From Lophius americanus (lineage: Eukaryota; Chordata; Actinopteri; Lophiiformes; Lophiidae), in NCBI GenBank assembly GCA_037951165.1, contig JBBDHG010000015.1, forward strand, positions 8,660,501-8,724,500: DNA of 64,000 nt. The letters run 5' to 3'. Below the pieces are notes generated by a model. The model ran no database searches. It was not told where the DNA came from and worked only from the letters and a program-made list of their open reading frames with translations. Position 1 is the first letter of the stretch, and every line of letters begins with the position of its first letter. The translations under genes and the position numbers were made by a program. This document shows, piece after piece, positions 11,946 to 24,325 of this stretch.

Positions 11946-14799
11946 GACAGATTGGTGTATATCACTATTGTATATCTGGTTTGTGTGTCCCATTATTTCT
12001 ATTTCATCCACCATTACCAAATACGGGCATGGACATTATATTTAATTGACAATGGAGTTCATCATATGTGCGTGCTTTTTCAACAGGTAATCCACACAGG
12101 GATATTTGGATTGAAGAAAAAATGATTAGTATAAGGATCAAGCATTGATTTGTTCTTTGAAGAACACGCATCCATCTGCCACTCACAGAGAACGGTGGCA
12201 TTGAATTTGGACAAGAACTTTGTGGCTCTATTCTTTACCTTCCATCGTTTCCATTATTTGAAATAACAAAATATTTCATGTCTCCAAGACAGAAAAAGTA
12301 CTTTTCTAAATATGTAGATGATATATGTAGTAAATATGTTACCCATTTGTTGAATCCTTTTTGGAGACTTGTTTGTAAAAGGTCGGAGCATTTCTCAGAA
12401 TCTTGGAGTCTGTACACAGTATTATAGGATGGAATGGTCCCTGTAGAGACAAATTGTGCATCAGGCATGGATGTGACGACCCCAAATCTTCTCTCTCTTG
12501 ATCTGTCTCTACCAACCTGTCGAGGAAGATGCTCACCCACCTTGGGAGCTGCTTAAGGTGTCTGCCAGATTTTTCTAGCCACTGTCCACGCGTGCTTCTT
12601 CATGTGGAGATATTGAGTATCTGTAGAATAAAGAGTACATTATGCATCTGCTAATTTAAGTAATTGCCTAAAGCTATGTCTTGTTGTGATTTGGTATACT
12701 AAAAATGAAATTGACTTACTATTACTCAGTCCTGAATCCAACGTCTGTGTCAGGCGGCAAATGGACACTTCAGATATTCACACAGGGTGGAAGAGTTTAA
12801 ACTCTATTCCATCAAATCTAGAAAATGTGTTTCACCACTGTTTTTGTTCTCACCTCTCGAAGCTAGAGGGATTATGAAAGAAAAAAAGTTTCTCTTTCAT
12901 TTATTGATATCTTTTATTGATTTTTTGGGGGAAGGTGGATGGTAAAAGGCCCTTTTGACACAGCAAATTATCCGAATCGTGGTGATGACGAGGAGAAAAA
13001 TTGTCCCGAGGGATCTATTTACAGACTTAAATTAAGTGTTTGAAAAGATTAAGCCAGATATAACCGAGTCTATTGAAAAAACAAAAAACAAACAAAAGTT
13101 CTGTATATACTAACTGAAAGATATCTAAAGATAAAGATTTTTTAGGAGTTTTTAGAGTGGTCAACCGACTCAGCTTATTTGATTGGAGCTGGGAAGCAAA
13201 GATTAGGTATTGGTGACCTGTGGGGCAGAGCAGTACTGTACGGAGTTACTGTAGATGCTCAGATGTATGCATTTTAGGAATTGTGTGCTTTTCAAATTTA
13301 CTTTTAATATCCCGTACCTTCTGCATTACCCCCAAAATGCCACTAGGGGTACGCAAGCCTTCGTTAGAGAAACATGGACCGAACAAAAGACATTGTCAAA
13401 AAAAAAACATATATATATTTCTATACATCCATGGTTAAATCCTTACAAAAAAAATCCCATTTTAGTATACACTCCCTGCAGAGGAGTTTTCTAAACATTC
13501 AGTTTACACAATAAGATGTGAACAATAACAGTTTTAAAGAAGATTTAAAGAGGATGTAGCCTGCTATGCAAGTGTGTTTGGATGCCAGTGTCAACAAATA
13601 GAATACTTGATCCTCTCTGCATGACATAGTAATTACTAGTTTCATCATCTGACAGGAGCAACAAAACATTTTCCTCATTAAAAGCCTTCCTGAAGGGATG
13701 AGTGTCAGTAATCTCCAGCTATTGCATTCACTCCAAGCTCCCGCAGACACTGATTTCAGTATAATTGGCTCTGCTTGGGATCTAGCCTGCGTTAAGGGCA
13801 ATGCACACTTCAAATTTCGCCATATCTGCCCAACAGTATACTCCTCTCTGTCTCATTCCCTTTTTCATGCCCTTTATTGTCAGGGATGATAACAGCCAAC
13901 CTGCTAGGAGCCCAGGAGTCTCTGCAGGTAGACTACAGACACGGCAGCAAGTAATCAACCTTCCATTCAGCCTGGCAGTCTTTCATTAATGCACACCATG
14001 GAGAGATTGTGAGAAAGCAGCCTCGGCCCGGCCGAAGGGTAGAATACGGTGCTTTTGATGTGTGCTGAATGGAAGGTTGGTGAAGAAACGACCGGAAAAG
14101 AAAAGATTCTAAGTGTAATTACACTCCTTACCTCGATGTGGGATTTAAGAAATGTCACATGCAAATTACTGTGATGAAAGTTTTGTGATGCAGACTGAAA
14201 GAAAGAGACATGCATTTTCAACAGTTTCTACATAGCTTGTAATTATAGGGCTTTATTCTGAGTTTTACAAAGTTCCCTTTGATCAATATTTGGAAGAACA
14301 TTTCATGCAACCGATAAAAGTACACCGTAAGAAAAGAGGCCACCAAAGAAGTAGGGCATGTCTGAATAGAGCCCTAAAAGTAGTAATCTACAACCCTGAT
14401 TTTTAAGGGTTGTGGAATACCTAATAAATGAAGTAAAAACCAGAAACCAAATGCAATCATTTGCAAAAGGAATATTTTTAGCAATTTAGGGTTATGGTGA
14501 GATGTTGTTGATTGCAAACTGCAACCACACTACTAGATTGCACCTAAGCCAACAGAACATTTCCTCAGTTTTTGTATTTGCTACTTTTAGGGCTTTATTC
14601 AAAGGTTTTTGTATCTGTTATTTCTTTCTATCTGTTATTGGATCTTTTACACAATTATGTCTTAAGTAGAATGTCGCTTCATCCTTGTTTGTGACTGGCT
14701 TTCGTGATTCTTCTCTGTTGGAAACAGGTGTTTTTGGAGCTGTCCCAAATTTGCCTGTCCTTTTGTCACTTCCATGAGCAAATCTCCAAACACTAGCAT
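11946..14799. other. No gene recognised
   Basis: Several frames of 60-104 codons, mostly overlapping on both strands (for example 13499-13813 minus); none recognised, none flanked by a convincing exon structure. Confidence 0.55.
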
Positions 14800-15385
14800 T
14801 CTATGTGTAGACATGTCTTCCACATATCAGTATTATTACATCCCCGAAAAGTCTGGAAAATTATGGAATCGCCATGCCGCCATGTCCACTGCAGATCCTT
14901 CATGTTAACGTGATAACTCAAAAATTATTTCAAGGATCATTTTAAAATTTTATACCCAGGTAGACCTGTGTGCAAGAAAGAACACTGAGGGGAATTTTAT
15001 CTTCAAATGTTTTGGGCAATAATTTCTCTACAGATCCAACTTAGTCCAAATTTGATGCATAAGAATCAAGTTAAGGAGATTTATCTTCTGTTTATCATAT
15101 TTACTGTAGTAGTTCATATTTAACTTATAAGGGGAGGCTCCTTTTTTTTTCAACTTCCTAAATTTGTCCAATAAATTTCTCTACCGTTTATCCATTTCAG
15201 TCCAAATTTACCTCGTATGAAACAACTTACGGAGATCAGATCAGTCTGGTTTTATTATTTAGTTCAGATAAAATAATAAGGTACATTGCTGACTAAAAGA
15301 AATAGGTTGAGCGAGTCCATATGGACTGAGATTAGCAATGAGTCACATTTAATTTGAGGAGCTCAATTAAGGGAATTGTTTGTAC
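14800..15385. repeat. Long dispersed repeat, copy A
   Basis: Shares with 23470-24325 the words TAATTTCTC, CC(A/G)ATTT(C/A)..CCAAATTTG, GGGGAG(G/A)CT then a T-run, and the end TTAATTTGAGGAG(C/T)TCAAT. Weak internal tandem units of roughly 150 bp. No coding potential; class unknown to me. Confidence 0.55.
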
Positions 15386-17333
15386 AATGTAGTACATAGC
15401 TTTTGGAGGTTATATCCATGCTGTCGGGGAAGACAGAATAGGTCTAGTTTGAATAAATAGGTGAATGTGAATTACTGAAACGTCAGAATCACATCTCAAT
15501 CATTGCTTCTTGTAATTGTAATAATTTTGCTGTCTTTGGGTGTTTATGTGCACCAGTTCCCTCTTGTCTGTCAGTGATGAAGAGATGGGTGTTCATTTGC
15601 TTCACAGTTCGAAATTGATTTCCCTGGATTCACATAAAACCCTGCCATGTGGCATGTTCCTCAAAGGTTGTCTGTTGGTGCTTAAGAATGCGACTGCCAA
15701 TGAGACTAACTTTTTGTTCCGTGTGTAGGATAGAGTGGAACCACCAGTGTGACTGGAGAACATTGCAGAGTTGTTGCGCCACTACAGGACAAATTAAAAG
15801 ACCTGCACCCCTCAAATTCCATGTAAAGACTCACTTATACTTCATCCAAGCACAACAATAGACACGCCTGTTTCAACCGTAGTATCATTCAACACTCACT
15901 CTTCCATGAGTCTTTTATGTCAGATGCATCCACAATATAGCAGTGAAGGGAAAAATAACCGCGAATGCAGTACGTAGAAAGTGGTCTGCAGTGGTCTTTG
16001 AGGTTGTGAAAGATGATGTTTTTACTTTTTCCCTTCCCTTTTTTATTTCTCCGTCAATTGTGTTGACATTTTTCTTGTCTTGCTTTAACTATGCCGACAA
16101 TACCGTTAACAATATCCAGTCATACTGCCCCATTTTCTGTATACCCTTAAGCTATCCGATGGACATACACAATTATGTATGAAATGAATGTAGAGTAATA
16201 ACAGAGCCTCCCATAAGTCATAATATGCATGTTATTGCACATGTTATAGGGCAATGTTTAAAACACTCAAGGAAACCTTAAAAAACATGCGGTAAAAACA
16301 AATTTCATTACAGAAAATCAACAGTGCCTCAAATTACAACACATCAAAATGGAAGGATAAAATAGATAGAGATAAATAACTAGCTAAATAAAACATCAAA
16401 TCAACATTCTCATATTTTTTGTTACAAATATCAGCGCTTTCTGCTCAAACATTCACAAACAAATCCATTTCTTCAGTAGATTATTTAAATTAATCCATCA
16501 CAATGAAACTAGAAAAATATTTTTCCATTAACATCAGAGTTATTGCAATCCTCTTAATCTAGCCTCTCAATCTTCAAATCCAACAAACTCTCTGAGTATC
16601 TCTCTAATACTCTGTCGCAAGTCGTCTCCTGCGGCCATTCACTTAAGTGTCTCTGTTCAGCCCACTTAGCCACCAGCTCCAACCCAAAATAAACTTCTAA
16701 GGAATTAAAGGAAGAAATTCAGCAATACCCATATTGTGACGTCAATACTCCACACGGCGTATTATTTTATTTTATTTTATTTTAATACTGAGAAACTTGT
16801 TACATCACCCAAATGAAATAATCTCATATGCCATCTCATCTCTCATTAGCATATGCCAAAACCTATGGAGAAACTTGACCATGAAGAAAAGCAGTGACAG
16901 TGTGAGTCCGATGCCCTCTACTCATGTGCGTGCTGGGTAATTATACAGCTAGTATAAACAATGTCCCACGGATGAGTGAAGGTAATGTATCCACGCTATG
17001 CTCACTATCCATTATGTGAGCTATGGGTAGACGGACAGACAGCAGAATCCTGTGGTGACGGAGTATCACCCTGTCTGACAGAAACAGCTGCTGCTATGGC
17101 TACACTCATATTACTGAGTCACACATACAAGCCTGCCTGTTCAGATGAGACTGAGTCCTTGTCTCTTTCTTTGTATTAGGAAACTGAACTATGCTTTGGG
17201 AGGTGAGAATAGATAATGCCATCCCACAATAAGCCAGAGTGGTATAAAATCTTAAGGCATTATTAGCTAAATTAATCTATTTGAAAACTTAGCATTGAAG
17301 TGATGTTTTTCTCTTGGTTATCCATATTCACAT
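15386..17333. other. No gene recognised
   Basis: AT-rich; frames of 60-79 codons only. Contains the (ATTTT)n listed separately. Confidence 0.6.
16763..16785. repeat. (ATTTT)n microsatellite
   Basis: About four and a half copies of ATTTT. Confidence 0.85.
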
Positions 17334-17832
17334 ACCGATCAGCCTTAACATAATGATCACTAACAGGTGAAAGGAATATCTGACTAAATTCCTTGTCAGA
17401 ATTTCTAAGGCAGTAAATGAACATTTTGTCCTGAAGTTGATACGGTGTAGGCAGGAAAAATGGTCAAGCATTAGAATCTAAACAACTTTGACAAGGACCA
17501 CACTAGGAAGGCTAGACAACTGGATAAGAGCAGCTCCAGATATACAGGTCTTCTGAGAAGGATATAGGTGCAGTCCTGTAGACTGCAGGTTCAGGACCAC
17601 TGTTTTTGGACTCTTAGTTTCTAGTAACTCAGCCTCTAACATAAAAGTTAATGTGAGGGGATCTCAGAGACTGTGGTTCTTAGATCGAAAACTGCAGTTT
17701 CCGAGGCTGAAGCAAGATACTTTTGGGTCTTGTTTGGTGGAATGCAGTCATCATTACCTGCCAAAATGGTCCAGGGTCGGATAACTGGTGAACCATCAAA
17801 AGGATCATGGACACCAAAGGCTCATTGAAGAG
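17334..17832 (+). mobile_element. Tc1-like transposon relic carrying a nested insertion
   Basis: Begins with the Tc1-like terminus CCGATCAGCCTTAACATAATG, then AGGCAGTAAATGAACATTTTG, GGCAGGAAAAATGGTCAAGC (transposase start) and ACTGGATAAGAGCAGCTCCAG. The element is interrupted at 17552, where the target hexamer GGTCTT (17547-17552) reappears at 17726-17731. Beyond it comes ..CAAAATGGTCCAGGGTCGGATAACTGGTGAACC.. GGCTCATTGA. The matching 3' terminus is at 18098-18148. Confidence 0.75.
17553..17725 (+). mobile_element. ACTGCAG-rich dispersed repeat nested in Tc1
   Basis: A 173-bp insert starting CTGAGAAGGATATAGGTGCA and rich in ACTGCAG/CAGTCC words. It is related to the copy at 30675-30855 (shared GAAAGGATATAG.TGCAG..AGACTGCAG). 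It is flanked by direct GGTCTT repeats. Confidence 0.65.
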
Positions 17833-18097
17833 TTCCCTCTCTCACTTTCTCTTCTGCTCTCCCCCCTCTTGGTCTCTGTCTCCTGGCAGCACTCCGCACA
17901 CCTTGAGACAGGATCTATTCATGGTTTCTATTTCTTTTTCACTGTTGTCAAGTGCTTTTATTGTTTTGCCGTGAATTGTTTGGTGCCGTGTAGCCGTGCT
18001 CTTTCTGGAAAGTGGTTTCAGATAATATTTTGTAGTTATCTGGCATTACAAAAATAAAATGGATTAGACTTGTCCAGTAAGTGCAGTGCACTACACA

Positions 18098-18148
18098 GCT
18101 GACTTGGGACCTACACAATATAAGGTAGGTGGTTTGAATGTTAAGGCC
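18098..18148 (+). mobile_element. Tc1-like 3' terminus
   Basis: GGGACCTACACAATATAAGGTAGGTGGTTTGAATGTTAAGGCCGAT is the fish Tc1-like 3' end, probably the far end of the copy starting at 17334; 17833-18097 between them has no Tc1 similarity that I can see. Confidence 0.6.
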
Positions 18149-18234
18149 GATTTTCTGCTTAGATACAGAGGTTACACACTGTGGCGTCATGCACATTGAA
18201 GCTGGGGGGGGGCACGTCCCAGGTAGGCAGAATC

Positions 18235-18465
18235 ATCTGGGCCAGTAGTGGCCCGATTGCGGCAAGCCAGAAGAAATGCCTCGGCCCGAGTCCGTCTGCC
18301 AGACTCAGGCCGCATCCGGTATGAATGATATTCCGGAATCGGCCCGAGTACGCTGGCCTGATTCCGGTTACCCGAGCCCACACGGCATTGCCGCATTCGG
18401 GCCGCTATCAAGCCGTGACACTGCCTGTATTGAGCCACAGTTGGCCCATACAATGCCAGAAGCGG
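18235..18465. repeat. GC-rich repeat with GGCCCGA / TTCGGGCC words
   Basis: An isolated GC-rich island in AT-rich surroundings. Degenerate words GGCCCGA, CCGGTATG, ATTCCGG and TTCGGGCC recur in both orientations every 20-40 bases. Frames on both strands (18187-18573 minus, 128 codons; 18276-18488 plus) look like repeat by-products, not a protein family I know. Confidence 0.55.
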
Positions 18466-20024
18466 CGCAATTAAATACATTTTTATAAAGTATTTTTTGT
18501 TTTTTGTTTTCATTTTGCCGAACGTGCAAGACCATTTCAAACTAACCATGTCACCAATATTTTGCAGATACATATGAAAAACAGGCTTCTAATGTGAAAC
18601 CGCACATCCTTCTTCTAAATGAAGCTGAAAAATTTAAACAAGTGGGATTTTGTTTTTCAAAGCAATACCCCCCAACCTCTGCAATACCACAAGCCTACCC
18701 CCATAACCCCAAATGTGTAACAGTAACAATTTCAGTTATAAATGTGTATTCAAACAATAAAAAAAAACATGGTGAATCAAACTGTTGAATATATGAATAG
18801 TGGCAGAAATGTGAAAGCTGCAGCTGCTGCAATTGGCTCACCAACGCCTCTAAAGTAGCTGCTGATCTGAGAGTAAAGAAGACAAAGAATACACGGAGAG
18901 AAACGAAGGTATGTTAGGGGGGTTACACCAGTCAAGATTTGCTGATGAATATAGAAACATAGATTAAACTGCCTCAACAGTGACCTGATCCCACCCTAAT
19001 TCATGTACACCATACAGTACAGTATACAGATGCATTTACAGACCGATCACACTTTTCATTAGACTGTAAGAAGATTCCATGAGATTGTCATCAATATTTT
19101 AAAAACATCTTACTAATAATTAGTTGTTTCTCAGCATCCGTTCTCTTTTTCCTCCATCTCTGTCAAATGCAAGTTGCAGCCACCTTCATATATATTTTTC
19201 GATCTGAATGTCACATACAACAGATATTAAAATGGCTGGTTACTTTTTCAGAAAGTACAATACATCTTCTTTACTGTAGCTTAGGCTACTGTCCATGTTA
19301 GAGTCAATATTAACTTTATTTCCTGTTTTCACGACATTGATTAAAGTTTTATTCTTAGTCACATGACTGCATGACCCGGAAGTGAAGAGAAGCTACCAAG
19401 GTTAATCAGAACGTCATGAAATGTCTGTGCATTATATCTGTTTTATTCACTAAATGAAACAATAAAAATGTGTGTGGGGATGCATCACTTCTGAGTGTCC
19501 TTCGTAAACACTTCCATTGTCTTGTGGGTTTTGCAGATAGTTTTTCTTAAAGTATGGTGTTGTGGCTTTTGTAGCATATGTGTTTTGCGAAATTGATGAA
19601 GATGTTTTCTGTATTTGCAGAATGCGCATGTTGTCAAATTGATGGTTGCGGTGCCTTTTCCCTGTTGTCCATCCTACACACTGCTTCCTTGAATTTGAAA
19701 ATACAGCTATTATTACCATTTTGGCAGTTTGCTCTCAACTGTGGATTTATCATCTGTTCTCTACATTAATTTGCATTGTGCATGTAGCCTTTTTGTTAAT
19801 TTATGCCCCTTAAATTCTTTTTGCGTGAATCAGACAATATACAACCCTTCTTCAACAAAAGTAATAACAGTGAAGAAGTATAGAAGGGAGGAAAAACTGG
19901 TTTGTTATTTTCAATACAAATGACAGAACAAATACTTGTCATGAAAATCTTATAAACCCAATTTGCTACAAAAACTGATTTTGTGAAGTTTTAAAAGAAT
20001 CCTCCCAAAGTATGGCCGCTACGT
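18466..20024. other. No gene recognised
   Basis: AT-rich; frames up to 89 codons, none recognised. Confidence 0.6.
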
Positions 20025-20400
20025 CCCCCGCTTTAATTGTGTCCCCAGAATTTTGGCTTTTGAAGATCCCTTGGTACACAAACCCACCCATGAAGGGCTC
20101 TACTTCTGGTGAGGGTCCCAAGCCCGGATAAATGGGGAAGTTTGCGTCAGAAAGGGCATCCGACATAAAACCTTTGCGAAATCAGAATGCAGAACACAAC
20201 ACTGATTTCCCAACCAGATCTGTTGGGTCTCAGGTTAACAAATACCATGACATATACTATGTTAGCAAGCAGTGTACCGGTGGTACCTATGGATGGAAAC
20301 AGAAGATCTGCTTTGAAGACCCCGGAAAGAAACAGCCGAGGGACAAACAAAAAAATCAGGTTGAAAAAATGTGACCAATATGGGTGGAAAAAGAAAGAAA
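20025..20400 (+). repeat. Fish retroelement-derived repeat (GGCATCCGACATAAAACC type)
   Basis: Contains GGGTCCCAAGCCCGGATAAA and GCGTCAGAAAGGGCATCCGACATAAAACC, then a GGTTAACAAATACC block and a GTACCGGTGGTACCTATGG block. These words are familiar from a widespread fish LINE-derived repeat. The two short frames at 20132-20423 are not intact genes. A partial relative is at 33125-33215. Confidence 0.5.
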
Positions 20401-21689
20401 AAAAGAAACCAGTCTGTTATTGATCAATTACTGAATAAAAACACCAAACGGTAACATACCAACAGAACTCTCTCTTTCAGTGGCCCGGCTCAGAGACAGA
20501 GTTATCTAAGTGAGAAATATGGTGGCGCGGCGACAGCAGTGACTCCGCTTAACAGGCGGGAGAAGATGAGTGAAAACCCAACACCGTTCTTTCCATTTTC
20601 ATCTGACGAGGGCTGACATTTTTGAATCCAACCCACTAGGGACTACGATGACATTCCTAGAACCTTCCAATATTCCCTCTCATTTTTAACTGAAAAATTA
20701 AAACTGCGTTAATCAACATATTTCTCTTTTTTGTATAAGATTTACAATGTGCTGTGACGTTGGTGAGTAATTCTGTAATCTCCCATTTTTCAAAGGGTGA
20801 TTAAAAATAAAAATCTAAATTAAGACATTTTTATTCGATCTCAAATCCCAAATCTATTTTGATGAATTAATAACAATTCACTCATCACAAGTTTGTAAAT
20901 ATACGGGTGTTCTCTCTTTTGAGTGCAAGAGACTACACCGGTTTTATTACAGGAAATCTGTCCTATTTATTCCTTATAATTATCATTGCTTCAAGAACCG
21001 CATAGAAATAAATGGTTTCTCTTTTTGTTCCTGGATCTTTTTTTCAAAGAGTTCCGGAATTTCCCCTTGGGGATAAATTAAGTCTTGTCTTCATTAATTA
21101 ATTGTTGAATGTTAAAAGGTTGGAAAATGCCTTGAGTTATAGAGGACAAGCAGAAAATGAGCAGGATTATCACTTCATGAGTTGAAAATTAAAGATAGTC
21201 AAATATGTATATGAGAGCTTGATCACAACCAGGCCCTCTGCAGTGGTGCACAACAGAAAGGGTATATCCCCGAAAAGTCTGTGTTGTACAAGTAATCTCA
21301 GTGATCTCACCAAATTAAATGTGAAGTTATGCCAAAATAAGTGATTTTTAGGAGTCTTTAGGTTTTTTCGTTTTTTTAAATTAATTTTATAATATTATGA
21401 TTAACTAATAAACGTAAAGTGTCTGTAAAATAATGATGTTTTTTACAGTTTTCACAATTAATTCTGAAGACATTTAACATGATTGCTCATTTTTGCAGTA
21501 AATAACATTTGTGGGAAAAGTAATTGGAAGTTATATCAGAAGTAGTTTATGTTCTGGCAATACTGGACATGTCTGATCTGTTTCTGTTCTGATTGGATGT
21601 GTATTATTATTAATGATTATTAAATAGTCATCAACAAACCACTTGTTGAATATTTTCAGTGTGCCTCTCTCTCTTTTCTTGATTGAGAA
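20401..21689. other. No gene recognised
   Basis: Very AT-rich, no open frames of note. Confidence 0.65.
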
Positions 21690-21740
21690 GAGAAAATGAG
21701 AGAAGAGAAGAGAAGAGAAGAGAAGAGAAGAGAAGAGAAG
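21690..21740. repeat. (GAGAA)n microsatellite
   Basis: About ten copies of GAGAA/AGAAG. Confidence 0.93.
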
Positions 21741-21799
21741 GTGGATGTTGTTGCCTTATGTGACATTCTTATGTTGAATGAATAATAAAGTTAGATGTT

Positions 21800-21900
21800 T
21801 CACAGGTTCCGCCCACTGCTCCCTCAGGGATGGGTTAAATGCAGAGATACATTTCAAGACGTTGTATGTATGTACTGTGTAACTTGTGATTCAAAGTAAA

Positions 21901-21948
<48 letters not shown>
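21800..21948 (+). repeat. SINE 3' segment with (ATT)n tail
   Basis: CCGCCCACTGCTCCCTCAGG ATGGGTTAAATGCAGAG, then about 60 bases and a (TAT)n tail at 21901-21947. The phrase ..TGCTCCCTCAGGGATGGGTTAAATGCAGAG is a fish SINE tail; related segments lie at 25060-25255 and, inverted, at 57060-57155. Confidence 0.6.
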
Positions 21949-22384
21949 AACATGGAGTGTCATTACATCAATGAAAAAGTAAAAGGTTTTGGGATTATAT
22001 TATTGTGTTTAATAAAAGCAACACAAATGTGTTCATTAAATCCAACGTAACTGTGTTTAGTACACGTAACATAATTGTGTTCAGCAAACGAAACATAGAC
22101 GTTGTTTACATAACATCACTTTTTAAGTTAAAACCTTTAGATAGTTGCATGTTTGACAAATAAACTGACTGACTTTCTTGATTACATTTAACATAACCTA
22201 ACTGAATAAAGTTAGTTAGGTTATTTAGTTAGCAAGTTTGGTCACAATGACTTCACAGCATTTAATAATAATTCCAATGTTTTCCCGATTTCACAAACTA
22301 TTATTGCAGGACAGGCTGACATTATTAAGTTAAGTGCATGTGATGCTATATTTCTTAGAGCACAGCATTCCATAAATGTATGTG

Positions 22385-22850
22385 TGAGATGAGGAGGAAG
22401 CTATCAAAGCAAGGCAAATGGGACTAATTTCTATAATTAAAAAGCCTGGCCTTAATTTGCTGGGTGCTGCGGCTTCACTGGCAAAGCTCATTAAAACTAA
22501 TAGCACATGGGAAGAGCTTTTCCCCTATAATACATTTATGACTGTCATCATGTACTGTCCAAGTTATTAACTTGATAATGACAGCATTTTCTCTGCACAA
22601 ATGATCCACTTCATCTCAAATGCTGTTGGATATGCAATGAAGCTATTTCATCTGCAGCGATCCGGTGCCCACGCCCACAGATAAGTAGCAGCGCCAGATA
22701 ACGGCTAAGCATTTCACACTCCATATATGAATGCATTGTTTCTCTTTCTCCTCGCCTCGCTCCTCCTATGATGTCCTCATGCATGATGATAATGAATTTC
22801 ACACACGCCACTGGCTGATCTTGAATCTAATACGTGGATGTTAGGAATTA
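22385..22850. promoter_or_regulatory. Candidate non-coding regulatory element (unique sequence)
   Basis: A repeat-free block with a clearly different texture from its surroundings: dense TAAT/ATTA homeodomain-type cores, AACTTGATAATGACAG, GCTCATTAAAACTAATAG and balanced base composition, with no splice-flanked frame. It resembles vertebrate conserved non-coding elements, but conservation cannot be seen from one genome. Low confidence. Confidence 0.22.
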
Positions 22851-23469
22851 AGGATTATGGCGGTGTTTTAGCTGCTACACTTGTTATGTTTTCGTTTCAT
22901 CCTCATCATCAACCCTTACTGGGAAGAATTTTAAAATGTTTACCCTCCGAACTGCGGAGAGGCACATCTATAAGTATGCCCTTCTTTTCTCTGCTTCAGA
23001 GGCTTTGAGCTCATATTGTCTCTGCCAGCGAGCATCATCAAGTCGCTCTCGCTGAGGAGTCCTTCAGTATCAGAATGTGCAGGCAGATGAGGATGAGGAG
23101 GAGGAGGAGGCAGCCCAGTAGCACCCTGCAGCACTCCGAGGATCAACTATCAAAGCATGGCTCTCTTCCAGTTTGTCAGATCTGCAGCAGGGTGCCTTGG
23201 GGAAAAGGCTCTGTTACCGCTTGACCAAAAAAAGATCCCTGAAGTCTCTTCCTCTGGTTTTCACTCTTTGTCTCAGTCTGCCAGCACCAGTGGTCAGTGG
23301 ACCACCTTTGATCACAAATATGCTGGAGCTTTAATGAGGAAGTAAGTTGATTGAATTCTTTCACGTCTGTTCATTCTCAGGAGTGTAGCTAATGTCAAGT
23401 GTTACAATGTAGGTCTTCCAAAAGTTCCGTTAGTGTTCAGTTACTTTAAGTACTTTTGCCAAGGAGGTT
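22851..23469. other. No gene recognised
   Basis: Overlapping frames of 62-68 codons on both strands near 22940-23364; a GGAGGA-rich patch at 23090-23113. Confidence 0.55.
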
Positions 23470-24232
23470 ATGTTATATTCCTTGGTTTGTTGGTTTCAAC
23501 AATATTATGGACAATCTAATGAACAGATTTGCACGACATTTCCCGCAGAGGTAGATTTGAATCATCTCTATCCTAGAGACATTTACATTTTGGTGACATT
23601 ACGTTATGACCTCACGACGTGACATCATAATCACCTACTTAACCATGGCAAATGGTTATTTTAAAAAAGGATCACAATAATGTTTACGTCTGGTACTTTG
23701 CACAAGGCGGAGCTTTATACAGTAGGTAAAACATTTTTAGGCCATAATTTCTCGAGTTCATAGGTACATATCGATGCAGAAGATTTTTTTCGTGCATATA
23801 TCATATTTTACCTCAATAGTTCATATTATTCTCACTACAGGGAGCTTATTTGGAAAAAACACAAACTGTTTTCCGGACATAATTTCCTAACAATTAATCT
23901 GAGTTAGTTCAAATTTGGTGCTTATGAATGCACTCCAGGAGCTCCATCTTGTATTCATCGTGTCCTACTCTAGAATTTCACACTTTACTCACTAGGGGGG
24001 AGTTTTTTTTTGTGTGCAAATTCCAGTCATAACTTCTCAACCGGTTAACCGATTTACACCAAATTTGATCGATCATAATTTACTCTAATACTTCCTATTT
24101 TAGTCATTCGAGGGAGATTTTTGGACAAAGAAACCTCACCATTTTGTGACAATAACGTCCTAAACATTGGTTTGGTTTAGTCAAAAATGTGTGAATATTA
24201 TCGACTCTAGGAGCTAATACATATATATAAAC

Positions 24233-24268
<36 letters not shown>

Positions 24269-24325
24269 TGCATAGCAACTGTTGACATTACTTCACTTCA
24301 CTTTTAATTTGAGGAGTTCAATCAT
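23470..24325. repeat. Long dispersed repeat, copy B, with internal tandem units
   Basis: Same family as 14800-15385. ATAATTTC(T/C) recurs near 23745 and 23880 and as TAACTTCTCAACC near 24030, followed each time by an AACC(G/A)ATTT or AGTT..CAAATTTG phrase and then a CTCACTA..GGGGAG phrase. This gives three or four degenerate units of about 140-150 bp. It carries a (TA)n tract at 24233-24269. Confidence 0.55.
24225..24270. repeat. (TA)n microsatellite
   Basis: TATATA/CATATA run. Confidence 0.93.
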
